From the NCBI RefSeq assembly GCF_004116335.1, contig NZ_PDKN01000002.1, positions 186,001-250,000 on the forward strand: a stretch of 64,000 nt of DNA. Direction: 5' to 3'. Below, piece by piece: positions 17,026 through 26,094 of the stretch. Made by a program: the position numbers and the translations under genes. Origin of the DNA: Candidatus Marinarcus aquaticus (lineage in GTDB: Bacteria; Campylobacterota; Campylobacteria; Campylobacterales; Arcobacteraceae). The notes under the pieces were generated by a model that saw nothing but the letters and a program-made list of their open reading frames with translations, was not told the DNA's origin and did no database searches. Numbering within the stretch: position 1 is the stretch's first letter; every line of letters begins with the position of its first letter.

Positions 17026-20000
17026 TACGATATATTATAGAGTTTGGTCTTCGAAAACCCATACTCAATCATTTTCTCTTACTCTTTTTGCTCACACTCT
17101 CTGTATTTGCTTATTTTAAAATCTCAAAAGAGATATTCCCTCCTTCAACTTTAGATGCAGTGATTATCAGTGGAAACTATGCAGGTGCAAGCAGTGATAT
17201 TTTAGATAAAATGGCGGTTGAAAACATTGAAGATGAGTTGATTTCTTTAAGTGAAGCCGATACGATCACAACAACCATTAAAAATGGCTTTTTCAATATT
17301 CAAGTCGATTTAAAAGATGGTTTCCAAGCCAGTGATGTATTGGATGATATCAAAGATATTGTAACCAAAACCAAACAAGATCTTCCTACAGATATGGATG
17401 AACCTACGGTTAAAGAACTGGAACACTCTTTTCCGTTAATCACCGTTGCTGTGTATGGCCAAAAAAGCAAAGAAGAGTTACTTGATATTGCCGATGATTT
17501 AAAAACACAACTTATGAAGTTTCAAGATTTAAGTAAAATTACGGTTTTCAGTGACAGCGACAAAGAGCTTTTAATCACATTTGATGAAAACAGAATCGAT
17601 GCGTATGGTTTGAATAAAATTGCAGTGATTGATGCTGTGAAATCCATCAGTACTATTTTCCCCGTAGGAATTGTTAAAGATACGACAAAACACTACTATT
17701 TAAGTACTTTTAATGGAGAGAAGAATATTGAAAACATTAAAAATATTCTTATTAAAATAGGAGATACCAAGCTTTATTTAAAAGATATTGCCAATATCAA
17801 ATATAAATTAGGGGATGTTGACACCATTTCACACTTCAATGGCGAACCTAATATCTCAATAGGGGTCAATAAAAGTGAAACGGGTGATGCCATTGAATTG
17901 GTTAAAAAAATCAAACAACTTATTAAAGAAAAAAAGAAAGAGTATCCTGAGTTAAAGTTCGATACATATACCGATACTTCTGTGTGGATTAAGAATCGTC
18001 TTAATACAGTAGTTTCGAATATCTTATTTGGAGTATTGCTGCTCTTTTTAGCACTCTTTTATTTTATCAATTCACGTATTGCAACTGTGGTTGCTATTGG
18101 TATTCCCACCTCTTTTATGATTGGGCTTATTTTTGCAGAGATTTTGGGATACAGTTTGAACATGCTCTCCTTGTTAGGTGCATTGATTGCTTTAGGTATG
18201 ATTGTGGATGAAGCAATTGTGGTGGGTGAAAATATCTATCGTCACATGGAAATGGGAAAAGATAAAATGCAAGCAGCCATTGATGGTGCACTGGAAGTCT
18301 ATCCTGCTGTGTTAACAGCCACAGCTACAACAGTATTTGCCTTTTTGCCTATTTTACTCATGTCGGGTGAGGTAGGGGTTTTCATGCGCATCTTGCCTAT
18401 TATGATTACTATTTTATTATTAAGTTCACTGCTTGAAGCTTTTTTCTTTTTGCCACTGCACGCAAAACAAATTTATAAAATCAATAAAGAAGAGAAACGT
18501 TCAGAGTCAATTTGGGCAGCAAATAAAAAGATTTATTACACCATTCTTTCGTTCATTTTAAAACATCGATATAAAAGTTTGGCTGCCATTTTAGCCTCAA
18601 TTATCACGTTGACTGCTTTTTTTATGGCCACATCAAAGTTTAAATTTATGCCCGATTTTGACACCACTCAAATATACATCACTGGATCTGTGGGTGTGGG
18701 AAAACGAATTGAGCAAACAGAGCAAAAGGTGTATGAAATAGAGCAACAACTTTTAGAAAACATCAATATGGAAAATGAAATCAGTTCCATTAGCTCTGTC
18801 ATTGGTATGAAACTTGATGGTAAAAATCAGCCTGAAAATGAGGAGTTCTACTTTCATATTTTTGTCAATTTATTTGAACGAGCTCCTCAAAACTTCTTTG
18901 ATAAGTATATTAATCCTTATTTGTCATTAAAATATGATGACACTGAGATGATTCGACATAAAAGTGCTCAAGAGATTGAGGGTGAACTCAAAACCATTTT
19001 AAAAGATAAAATAGAGAGCAATGAGTATGATGAATTGAAAGTCTTTACCGTGAAAGCAGGGATCATTAAAAACGACATTGAAATTTCTGTTTCTGGTAAT
19101 ACAGATGAAAAAGTTAAAGAAGCCATTATAAAAATCAAAGAGGGATTGGCTGCTATTGAAGGGGTATCCAATATTGCTGATGACTTACTTGAAGGCAATG
19201 AAGAACTCAAATTTAAAGTCAATGCTTATGGTTATGATTTGGGTATGAATGAAGAGTATATTATCTCCAGTTTGCGTCCGTATTACTTTAAAGGAGCATA
19301 CTCTAAGATGTTTGATGATAAAGGCATTGTAGAGATTGTATTTCAAAGCAAAAACAAAGATGAAGTGCAAAGTTTAGATAACTTTCGAGTACCCATTCCA
19401 AACTCTAATGAAAAAGTTCTTTTAAAAGAGGTCGCAACCATTGTTAAAAAGCCTGCTTATTCACAAATTTTTAAAGAGAACAATGAACGAATTCGAACCG
19501 TAACGGCCAGTATCAATCAAGTAACCTCTACAGAAGTATATGAAAAAATGAATCCTTTGCTTGAGAAGTTGCAAAAAAGTGTTGCGATTGATATTAAAGG
19601 GGAACAAAAAGAGAATGAAAAGGTTCAACGAGAGATGAGTGAGGCATTTATCATTGCTCTGATACTCATCTTTATTGCTTTGATTTGGATGTTTGATTCT
19701 GTTATTAAACCTTTGATTATCATTTCAACGATTCCATTATCTGTTTTAGGCGTACTTGTAGGGCACTTTTTATTGGGGATTAATATTACCATGCCAAGTC
19801 TGATTGGAATTGTTGGTTTAGCTGGGGTGGTTGTTAATGATGGAATTATTATGATGGACTTTATTAAGAAATCACAAACCATGGAAGAGCTGAAATCTCT
19901 TGCCATGCTTCGATTACGTCCTATTTTATTGACATCAGTGACGACGCTTTTAGGTCTGTTTACATTGATGTTTTTTGCCTCAGGACAAGCATTGATTCTG

Positions 20001-20108
20001 CAGCCTATGGCTGTATCCCTTGGGTTTGGAGTTTTATGGGCGACGGTGTTGAATTTATATTATGTGCCGTTGGTTTATACGCTTATTTATAAAAGAAAAG
20101 AGCGTTAA
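17022..20108 (+). CDS. RND-superfamily efflux permease
   Basis: This is a 1028-residue inner-membrane pump with two halves, each with one TM helix, a large periplasmic loop and further TM helices. The first-half TM4 motif is GMIVDEAIVVGEN (D396, E397), where AcrB has Asp-Asp. In the second half the region that holds K940 of AcrB reads VVVNDGIIMMDF, with no lysine, as in a separate RND subgroup. No membrane-fusion or outer-membrane partner gene lies nearby, so partners must be elsewhere. It overlaps the FtsL-like gene by 4 bp. It converges with the NlpC/P60 gene, overlapping by 4 bp. Confidence 0.85.
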   Translation: MIRYIIEFGLRKPILNHFLLLFLLTLSVFAYFKISKEIFPPSTLDAVIISGNYAGASSDILDKMAVENIEDELISLSEADTITTTIKNGFFNIQVDLKDGFQASDVLDDIKDIVTKTKQDLPTDMDEPTVKELEHSFPLITVAVYGQKSKEELLDIADDLKTQLMKFQDLSKITVFSDSDKELLITFDENRIDAYGLNKIAVIDAVKSISTIFPVGIVKDTTKHYYLSTFNGEKNIENIKNILIKIGDTKLYLKDIANIKYKLGDVDTISHFNGEPNISIGVNKSETGDAIELVKKIKQLIKEKKKEYPELKFDTYTDTSVWIKNRLNTVVSNILFGVLLLFLALFYFINSRIATVVAIGIPTSFMIGLIFAEILGYSLNMLSLLGALIALGMIVDEAIVVGENIYRHMEMGKDKMQAAIDGALEVYPAVLTATATTVFAFLPILLMSGEVGVFMRILPIMITILLLSSLLEAFFFLPLHAKQIYKINKEEKRSESIWAANKKIYYTILSFILKHRYKSLAAILASIITLTAFFMATSKFKFMPDFDTTQIYITGSVGVGKRIEQTEQKVYEIEQQLLENINMENEISSISSVIGMKLDGKNQPENEEFYFHIFVNLFERAPQNFFDKYINPYLSLKYDDTEMIRHKSAQEIEGELKTILKDKIESNEYDELKVFTVKAGIIKNDIEISVSGNTDEKVKEAIIKIKEGLAAIEGVSNIADDLLEGNEELKFKVNAYGYDLGMNEEYIISSLRPYYFKGAYSKMFDDKGIVEIVFQSKNKDEVQSLDNFRVPIPNSNEKVLLKEVATIVKKPAYSQIFKENNERIRTVTASINQVTSTEVYEKMNPLLEKLQKSVAIDIKGEQKENEKVQREMSEAFIIALILIFIALIWMFDSVIKPLIIISTIPLSVLGVLVGHFLLGINITMPSLIGIVGLAGVVVNDGIIMMDFIKKSQTMEELKSLAMLRLRPILLTSVTTLLGLFTLMFFASGQALILQPMAVSLGFGVLWATVLNLYYVPLVYTLIYKRKER

Positions 20109-21451
20109 GGATGTAAAATCACCATGCCCTTAATCTTACTTAAAATATTTGACTGGGGTGCATAATTTGGAAGCTCTTTGCCGGGTTCAAGTGTGGTAAT
20201 AGCAGCTTGACCAACCACAAACCGACCTTTTTCATTAAAAAGATTTTCTGTTTTTATACCCCAAAAGTTATGAAATACCAGCGGTTCATTATCTTTAATA
20301 CCTGCATAAATCATGATATGTCCAGGCAGGTAAATCAGTGTTGAAAAAGGTTCAGAGAGTGATTTTATCTGTTCTTTTTTCTCTTGATTACTGAGCTCTT
20401 TTAAAGAGATGTATTCACCATTTCTGGTTTGTTGTTTTGAGTTTCTGTTCAGATATAGCCCAAAGAGTGCAAAGAAGTCTTTGGTTAATGCAGAACAATC
20501 TCGTTTAGAAAAGGCTTCTCCCCATCCATACGGCTCTTGTATAAGTTCATTGACAACATGTTGTACCTTCTCTTTAGTAAAAGGAAGTGGCAGTGTATGC
20601 AGCTTCTCTTTTGGGTTTTGAATGGTCTGAATGTAGCCTTCTAAATTGTGATAATGATTAAATACAAAGAAGTTTCCTTGTCTGCTTTTAGGAAAAATGG
20701 TTCCCAGTTTGATTTGTTCAATAAACATACTATTTTTATAAATAGGAAAATTATCTTTAATTGCAATATAGAGTGTACTTTCCAGATAGGTTGTTTTTAT
20801 ACGTTCATTGACCAATGCAATATCACTTGTTTTTATCCAACCAAATGCAAATCCCGATTCAACAAAGACCCACTGTTTATCTGTTGAATAGTGAGAGATA
20901 AGAATAGGGGTATTGATTTTAATGCCTGAGTTTTGGTTGTAGTCAAAAGGGAAACCTTCTCCTGCTTTTTTAGGATTATAAAATATGGGCAATGTGCTTG
21001 GGAAGACACGTAGGTTACTGTTTTTTATGACTACTGCATCGGCTTTTAAATGGTTGTATTGTGCCCAATTGGCATTGTCATTGAGTTTTTTAAACCACTT
21101 CTTAGATAGAAGTTGGTGGTTCAAACCATACACTTTTTGAGTCATATAAATTTCTCCCCATGATGCCTTCTTTTGAGATATTGAGAGTTGTTTTTGGTTC
21201 CATGGACCGAAGAATCGTTCTTTAAAAAGTGTTAAGTTGTGTTGTGTGTTTTGTGCTGTTTGTGTTTTTAGTGTAAATTCATAGGCTAAGGCATTTTGTG
21301 GCAACGTTTGTAAATCATTAATCGAACTGACTTTATTTGAACAAGCTGAGAAAAAAAGTATTGAAAATGAAAGCAGGGTAGAAAAAAAGAGTTTATGATG
21401 TCCCAATGATACAACCTTCTTGTGTTTTGAAGATTGTACCATACTGGTCAT
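20105..21451 (-). CDS. NlpC/P60 family lipoprotein with SH3 domains
   Basis: This is a predicted cell-wall hydrolase of 448 residues. The N-terminal signal ends in the lipobox FFSAC (C37). A region of SH3-like modules follows (about residues 120-290, with segments such as KQWVFVESGFAFGWIKTSDI). The C-terminal C40 peptidase domain has the catalytic Cys in KRDCSALTKDFF and the His in LPGHIMIYAG, followed by VFHNFWG. Enzymes of this type cleave gamma-D-Glu-diaminopimelate bonds in murein stem peptides. It is preceded by a membrane-protein gene 10 bp away on the same strand. Confidence 0.85.
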   Translation of the reverse strand: MTSMVQSSKHKKVVSLGHHKLFFSTLLSFSILFFSACSNKVSSINDLQTLPQNALAYEFTLKTQTAQNTQHNLTLFKERFFGPWNQKQLSISQKKASWGEIYMTQKVYGLNHQLLSKKWFKKLNDNANWAQYNHLKADAVVIKNSNLRVFPSTLPIFYNPKKAGEGFPFDYNQNSGIKINTPILISHYSTDKQWVFVESGFAFGWIKTSDIALVNERIKTTYLESTLYIAIKDNFPIYKNSMFIEQIKLGTIFPKSRQGNFFVFNHYHNLEGYIQTIQNPKEKLHTLPLPFTKEKVQHVVNELIQEPYGWGEAFSKRDCSALTKDFFALFGLYLNRNSKQQTRNGEYISLKELSNQEKKEQIKSLSEPFSTLIYLPGHIMIYAGIKDNEPLVFHNFWGIKTENLFNEKGRFVVGQAAITTLEPGKELPNYAPQSNILSKIKGMVILHP

Positions 21452-21461
21452 TTATAACTAT

Positions 21462-22622
21462 TTAGAACTCAAATTTTCTTTTGAGTTTAAAGAAGTAGAC
21501 AATGGTTCTGTATTGAATGAACATGAATGGAATCATTAAAAGAAAATAGGCCAATGAGTATTTTGCAACTACGCCATTAAATGTCAATCCAAAGTTGATA
21601 AAGAACATTCCAAATACCATAAATGCTACTCCTGGGCAAATCAGTGCAAATGAGACAGGAGAACGATTTGGTCCTTCAACAAACTCTTCGAAGTATTTTA
21701 ACTCTTTCATAACTTTGTATCCTAAAATTCCAAATACAATTTGAATGGAAACAACCACTGATGTAAATGTAAACAAAGATGAGTTGGCAAGTGGTGCATT
21801 AAAGTGATGGTCTAAACCAAATGAAATACGTACAAAGGCAATTCCAAGTAGAGTTAAAATAGGAATAATAATCCATAAAGATGGCGAAGCCTCAATTGAA
21901 ATCCCTTTTTCAAACATATTCGTAAATCCAATGGTGATTTTAATTAATAATAACAATAATGCAATGGATGCAAAGAAAATTGAACCCATTATTCCAATGG
22001 CATTAATCGTCATATAGTGACTCATGGCCCCAGGAGCTGCAAAACCTACTGAAACCATTGCAAAAGCAAAGATAGAGATCATTTGAGAAAGATTGTTATT
22101 GGTTGTAAAATCAAAACCACCTTTTGCTAAAATTCGTGTGAAGTAGTTCATGAAAATTTTCAGTGCAAAATACCCTGCTAACATAAAAGCTGCAAGAGCC
22201 AATGGGAACATATACTCAACAATATTCCACAGCCCTGGAACAAACACCGCACCTAAAACAAAACAGACATTAATTGTCATGGTATAAGTTAATGGTATGG
22301 CCATCAAACTGACTTCTGCATTTGAATTTTTTAGATGGGTGTATTTTTCACTTTCTTTAAACATATTAAATTGTTTGGTGTTCCAAATCAAAAGTTTAAA
22401 GTGTAAAAAAGCAAACGCAATAATAAAAACCATTGAAAATGCACTTACAAATGATAACCAGTTTCCTTGCAATAAAACAGGATAAATAAAATCAAATGTT
22501 GCCATAGGTGCACCTTTATGCGGTACTAAAAACATTAAATACATAAAAAATGAAACCGACAGTCCACCAGCTCCTAGGGAACTTAGAAAGCACATCGGTG
22601 TAAATTTTTCTCTTAACTGCAT
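21462..22622 (-). CDS. Polytopic membrane protein, possibly SLAC1/TDT- or TsoY-like
   Basis: This integral membrane protein of 386 residues has about ten TM helices and short loops. The N-terminal segment MCFLSSLGAGGLSVSFFMYL recalls the TsoY family of (seleno)proteins from this phylum and, more loosely, TehA/SLAC1-type channels. This is from memory and weak. No in-frame TGA or selenocysteine site is needed, because the frame is open. It precedes the NlpC/P60 gene on the same strand by 10 bp. A 181-bp AT-rich gap separates it from the divergent GGDEF gene. Confidence 0.5.
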   Translation of the reverse strand: MQLREKFTPMCFLSSLGAGGLSVSFFMYLMFLVPHKGAPMATFDFIYPVLLQGNWLSFVSAFSMVFIIAFAFLHFKLLIWNTKQFNMFKESEKYTHLKNSNAEVSLMAIPLTYTMTINVCFVLGAVFVPGLWNIVEYMFPLALAAFMLAGYFALKIFMNYFTRILAKGGFDFTTNNNLSQMISIFAFAMVSVGFAAPGAMSHYMTINAIGIMGSIFFASIALLLLLIKITIGFTNMFEKGISIEASPSLWIIIPILTLLGIAFVRISFGLDHHFNAPLANSSLFTFTSVVVSIQIVFGILGYKVMKELKYFEEFVEGPNRSPVSFALICPGVAFMVFGMFFINFGLTFNGVVAKYSLAYFLLMIPFMFIQYRTIVYFFKLKRKFEF

Positions 22623-22803
22623 ATAATTTCCTCTTATAGTTAATTCTTATTTCCATGAAATGATACTCTAATAAACTTTAAAAAAAATTAAGACTATTTT
22701 ATTAAAAAAACTTATAATAAATAAAAGAGAATAGTTTGACTTTAGCTTTGTGTAATGGTAGTTATATTAATATACATAAAAATAAAAAGGTGCTATTTTT
22801 TCA

Positions 22804-23658
22804 ATGCTTACAATCTCTATTACAAAAGAATTATTTGATGATATTTTAGCAACCAAACGAAAAATAATTGAAAAAGAGGTGAGCTCTTATTGGAAAAAAG
22901 AGCTGCTTGAAATCTCTATTGTCGATGATAAAATCCATTATGATATAAAAAAAGTAAATAAAATATCCATATCCAATGGTTTAGGGGAAGACAAACCCAA
23001 CATCGTTGCTGTATGTGAAAAAATAGATTATAACCTTAAGAAAAATATTTTTGAGTTTCACTTGGGACGTATCGTAGAGCAACGAAATATTGTAATTGAA
23101 GATGACCATAAAGATATCTTAATACAAGAGTTGCTTAAAGAGAAAGAGATGCTTAAAGATTCGATTAATAAAGATCACCTGACACAAGTATTCAATCGAA
23201 GAAAAATGGATGAAGACCTCACTGCATTCATTCGACAAAACAATGCTCAGTTTTTAGCAGCAGCTTTTATTGATGCGGATCGTTTCAAAGGCATCAACGA
23301 TAATTTTGGACATGACACCGGAGACCGAGTTTTAAAAATGATTGCCAATAAACTTTTAACCCATGCAAACAGACTTAATGCAGAAGTGTATCGATACGGA
23401 GGGGAAGAGTTTTTAATGTTGTGTTTCTTGCCTCAGGAACAACTCATTCAAAGTTTGGAGTATCTGCAAAATGATATTCGTTCAGAGTACATTATACATG
23501 CTCAAAAACAGATCAGTGTAACAGTGAGCATTGGAGTATCGTTTTGGAAAAATTATTCATCCATTGAAAGATTTATAAAAGATGCGGACAGATGTGTTTA
23601 TAAAGCAAAAGAGAAAGGTCGAGATGCCATCGAAGTTGCGTATGAGAAGTTGTCTTAG
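22804..23658 (+). CDS. GGDEF-domain diguanylate cyclase
   Basis: The C-terminal half (about residues 125-284) is a GGDEF domain: KDHLTQVFNRRKMDEDL at the start, the active-site loop YRYGGEEFLML and a final VSIGVSF strand. The GGEEF motif is intact, so the protein should make cyclic di-GMP from two GTP. The inhibitory I-site is absent: RLNA stands where RxxD would be. The N-terminal 120 residues have no TM segment and no domain that I can name; they probably bind a signal. The gene stands alone, divergent from a membrane protein and convergent with a cytochrome gene. Confidence 0.85.
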   Translation: MLTISITKELFDDILATKRKIIEKEVSSYWKKELLEISIVDDKIHYDIKKVNKISISNGLGEDKPNIVAVCEKIDYNLKKNIFEFHLGRIVEQRNIVIEDDHKDILIQELLKEKEMLKDSINKDHLTQVFNRRKMDEDLTAFIRQNNAQFLAAAFIDADRFKGINDNFGHDTGDRVLKMIANKLLTHANRLNAEVYRYGGEEFLMLCFLPQEQLIQSLEYLQNDIRSEYIIHAQKQISVTVSIGVSFWKNYSSIERFIKDADRCVYKAKEKGRDAIEVAYEKLS

Positions 23659-23677
23659 AAGAGTAAAACTCTTCTAA
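23655..23677. terminator. Hairpin between convergent GGDEF and cytochrome genes
   Basis: TTAGAAGAGT (23655-23664) and ACTCTTCTAA (23668-23677) form a perfect 10-bp stem with a 3-base loop. The left arm covers the stop codon of the GGDEF gene. It could end transcription from both sides, although the T tracts are short. Confidence 0.5.
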
Positions 23678-23680
23678 AAC

Positions 23681-23956
23681 TTATTTTGCAATTTTATTTG
23701 CAATTGCTTCAATGTCAGCGTCGCTAAGACCTTTGACTTGTGCTTCCATTAAACCTTTAGTTGGTCCACCGTAAGTTCCATCTTGATACCCTTTCATCGC
23801 ACTGATGAAGTCAGCTTTACTCATATCTTTAATAACTTTTGATTTTCCTAATGCAACTTTTTCCCCACTTGCTCCATGACATGTGACACATTTTGCATAT
23901 GGATCTGCAAACGCTGCTAAGGCTAAAAGTGTTGTTAATAATGCTATTTTTTTCAT
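23681..23956 (-). CDS. Periplasmic cytochrome c553-like protein
   Basis: This is a small monoheme cytochrome c of 91 residues with a signal peptide ending at AFA (residues 15-17). The heme-binding motif is C23-V-T-C-H27, and the likely Met axial ligand is in GLMEAQ. It matches the c553 family that carries electrons from the bc1 complex to the cbb3 oxidase or to peroxidases in Campylobacterota. A close paralogue lies 171 bp upstream on the same strand; the shared core KSKxIKDM...MKGYxDG.YGGP.KGLM points to a tandem duplication. Confidence 0.9.
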   Translation of the reverse strand: MKKIALLTTLLALAAFADPYAKCVTCHGASGEKVALGKSKVIKDMSKADFISAMKGYQDGTYGGPTKGLMEAQVKGLSDADIEAIANKIAK

Positions 23957-24091
23957 TGATAATTCCTTTTTGATTGTTTAATCTTATTAATTTTAATATA
24001 TTTATTCTTGAATTTATCTATGAAAATAGGGATTTTATAAAATTTCTTTTAAAAGTATCAATAAGTAATAATTTTTATTTTTTTTTAAGAA

Positions 24092-24121
24092 AATCGGAAG
24101 AGGAGGAGGGAACTTCCGATT
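24092..24121 (-). terminator. Hairpin downstream of the second cytochrome gene
   Basis: AATCGGAAG (24092-24100) pairs with CTTCCGATT (24113-24121) around a purine-rich 12-base loop. It begins 7 bp past the stop codon of the 24128-24406 gene. The minus-strand T tract is broken (TTTTCTT), while the plus strand has a longer one, so it may act in both directions. Confidence 0.6.
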
Positions 24122-24127
24122 TTTTTC

Positions 24128-24406
24128 TTATTTTCCGATGAAATTTGCGATGGCTTCAATGTCTGCATCGCTTAATGGGTTGGCTTGACCTTTCATCAAT
24201 CCTTTCATTGGACCACCGTATGATCCATCTTTATACCCTTTCATGGCTGTTACAATTTCAGCTTTTGTCATATCTTTGATAATTTTAGATTTTCCTAAAG
24301 CTGCTTTTTCACCATTGGCACCGTGACATGCTGCGCACTTTTTGTACACTTCGGTTGCAAACACAGATGAAACCAATAAAGCAAAGATGATAATAGTTTT
24401 TTTCAT
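24128..24406 (-). CDS. Periplasmic cytochrome c553-like protein (paralogue)
   Basis: This is a monoheme cytochrome c of 92 residues with an N-terminal signal (residues 1-17, VFA) and the heme motif C24-A-A-C-H28. The Met ligand is in GLMKGQ, and the C-terminus DADIEAIANFI is shared with the downstream copy. Its own hairpin follows and a separate leader precedes the downstream copy, so the two paralogues may be transcribed independently and could serve different oxidases. Which partner each uses cannot be told from the sequence. Confidence 0.9.
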   Translation of the reverse strand: MKKTIIIFALLVSSVFATEVYKKCAACHGANGEKAALGKSKIIKDMTKAEIVTAMKGYKDGSYGGPMKGLMKGQANPLSDADIEAIANFIGK

Positions 24407-24510
24407 GTTATTCCTTTTTTTGGATTACTTAATTGTAATAAAAAAAACAGAAGAAGTATTTGATTTATATCAAGTGAACAAAGATGTTTTTTAACATCTT
24501 TGTTGAGGGG

Positions 24511-26085
24511 TTAGTTGTTGTTAAGAATCTCTTTTTTCAGCTCTTCTTTATTCACTTTGCTTTTATTTGAAGCAATCAATGGAAGTGATTTTTTAAAGAT
24601 GATTTGTGAAGGAATCATATAACTTGCCAAATGTTTTTTCAATTCAAACAGAATTTCGTTTTTAGCCAATTCGCTTCGCGCAGAGTAGACTAAGATAATC
24701 TCCTCTTCAATTTCATCATTTGGAATAGAGAAAACCGCACACTGTTCAATATCTTTGATGTTGTGATAAACAACCGATTCAACTTCTAAAGGAGAGACTC
24801 GAAAACCTCTGGTTTTAATCATGTCATCGGCTCGACTGACAAAGTATAAATATCCCTCTTCATCTTTGTAGACATAATCTCCACTTGCAACGACGATTTC
24901 ATCATTGAGTTGCCCTTCAAGATTGATCGCTTTTTCTAAGATTTTAATGGATTTGAATCGTTGTTGTGATTCAGTGGGTGCATTCCAGAACCCTTTATAG
25001 ATATAACCACCTCTGTGAATAAGTTCACCCACTTCTCTAGGTGCACACTCTTGTCCCTCTTTATTAATAACATAAAGCTCCACATCTGGAATGGCTTTAC
25101 CAATAGAGTTTGGTCGGATTTTGAGCTGACTTGGCTCTAAATACGTACTTCTAAATGCTTCTGTTAATCCATGCATAGAGAAGAACTGCACATTTTTAAA
25201 ATATTTTTCAATATCTGAAATCATTTTAGGGGTTACATTTCCTCCTGAAGAGGTGATGATACGCACATGTTCCAATAAGTTTGCACTTGGAAGTCGGTGC
25301 TCATCTTCATCAAACATCTGAGTGATGTTAATAGGCATTAAAGGTATTACTGTAACTTTATCATTGATTACATGGTTAAAGAAATCACCTGGTAAAACAA
25401 ATCGATGCAGTGCTAAGGTTGCTCGTTTGTATAAACTGCAGAAAATTTGGTTTAACCCATAATCAAGATTGAAAATTAACAGACCTGAAATAACGTCCTC
25501 TTCACTTAAACTCAAGTATTTAGATACCACTCGTGCACTGTCAATGAGGTTTCTGTGAGAAATTACAATCCCTTTTGGAAAACCACTGCTTCCAAAGCTG
25601 TATGTAATAACAGCATTGTCATGCCCTTTGATTTCACATGAATACTCTTTATGGTAGTATTTAAAAATCTCTTCAAAAGAGGCAATCTCTTTAGAAGTCG
25701 TTTCATAAGAGATGATATGACCATCAAATGCAATCTCTTCAATTGATTCAAGTTTCAGTCTGTCGGTGATAATACATTTGATATCACAATCTTTGATGAT
25801 ATACTCAACTTGCTCTGGTTTTAAGAGTTTGGTTAATGGTACTAAAACATAATCGGTTGATAAAATAGCCAAGATACCAATAACTTGCTCAATTCCTTTA
25901 TTTGAATAGACTCCAATACGGCTTCCTGCAGGAAGATTCAGTTCATTGAGATAAAAAGCAATTTGATTGACTTTGGTAAAAAGTTCCGCGTATGTCAAAC
26001 TTTTGTGGTCAAACGTAATGGCTGTTTTAGTTGGGTGAGAGATGTTTGCATCTTCAATCAGTGTTCGAATACAGTTAATAGACAT
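24511..26085 (-). CDS. AMP-forming acyl/aminoacyl ligase of the glutamate mutase operon
   Basis: This ANL-superfamily adenylating enzyme has about 524 residues. Core motifs are intact: the A3 phosphate loop YSFGSSGFPKG, GELIHRGGY.YKGFWN, ASGDYVYKDEEG, the hinge region RADDMIKTRGFRVSPLEVE and a C-terminal lysine in NKSKVNKEEL. It should activate a carboxylate as its adenylate and pass it to CoA or a carrier. No carrier-protein gene is next to it. I chose the ATG at 26085, five bases after AAGGAG; the in-frame GTG at 26091 is too close to it. It is the last gene of the operon, after GlmL, so it may act on 3-methylaspartate or a product of it. That substrate is inference only. Confidence 0.8.
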   Translation of the reverse strand: MSINCIRTLIEDANISHPTKTAITFDHKSLTYAELFTKVNQIAFYLNELNLPAGSRIGVYSNKGIEQVIGILAILSTDYVLVPLTKLLKPEQVEYIIKDCDIKCIITDRLKLESIEEIAFDGHIISYETTSKEIASFEEIFKYYHKEYSCEIKGHDNAVITYSFGSSGFPKGIVISHRNLIDSARVVSKYLSLSEEDVISGLLIFNLDYGLNQIFCSLYKRATLALHRFVLPGDFFNHVINDKVTVIPLMPINITQMFDEDEHRLPSANLLEHVRIITSSGGNVTPKMISDIEKYFKNVQFFSMHGLTEAFRSTYLEPSQLKIRPNSIGKAIPDVELYVINKEGQECAPREVGELIHRGGYIYKGFWNAPTESQQRFKSIKILEKAINLEGQLNDEIVVASGDYVYKDEEGYLYFVSRADDMIKTRGFRVSPLEVESVVYHNIKDIEQCAVFSIPNDEIEEEIILVYSARSELAKNEILFELKKHLASYMIPSQIIFKKSLPLIASNKSKVNKEELKKEILNNN

Positions 26086-26094
26086 GTGCACTCC

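Noticed and set aside
21462-22622. Selenocysteine-containing TsoY-type protein
   Set aside because: The reading frame has no internal TGA and no visible selenocysteine insertion hairpin, so it is a Cys or non-seleno form if it belongs to that family at all.
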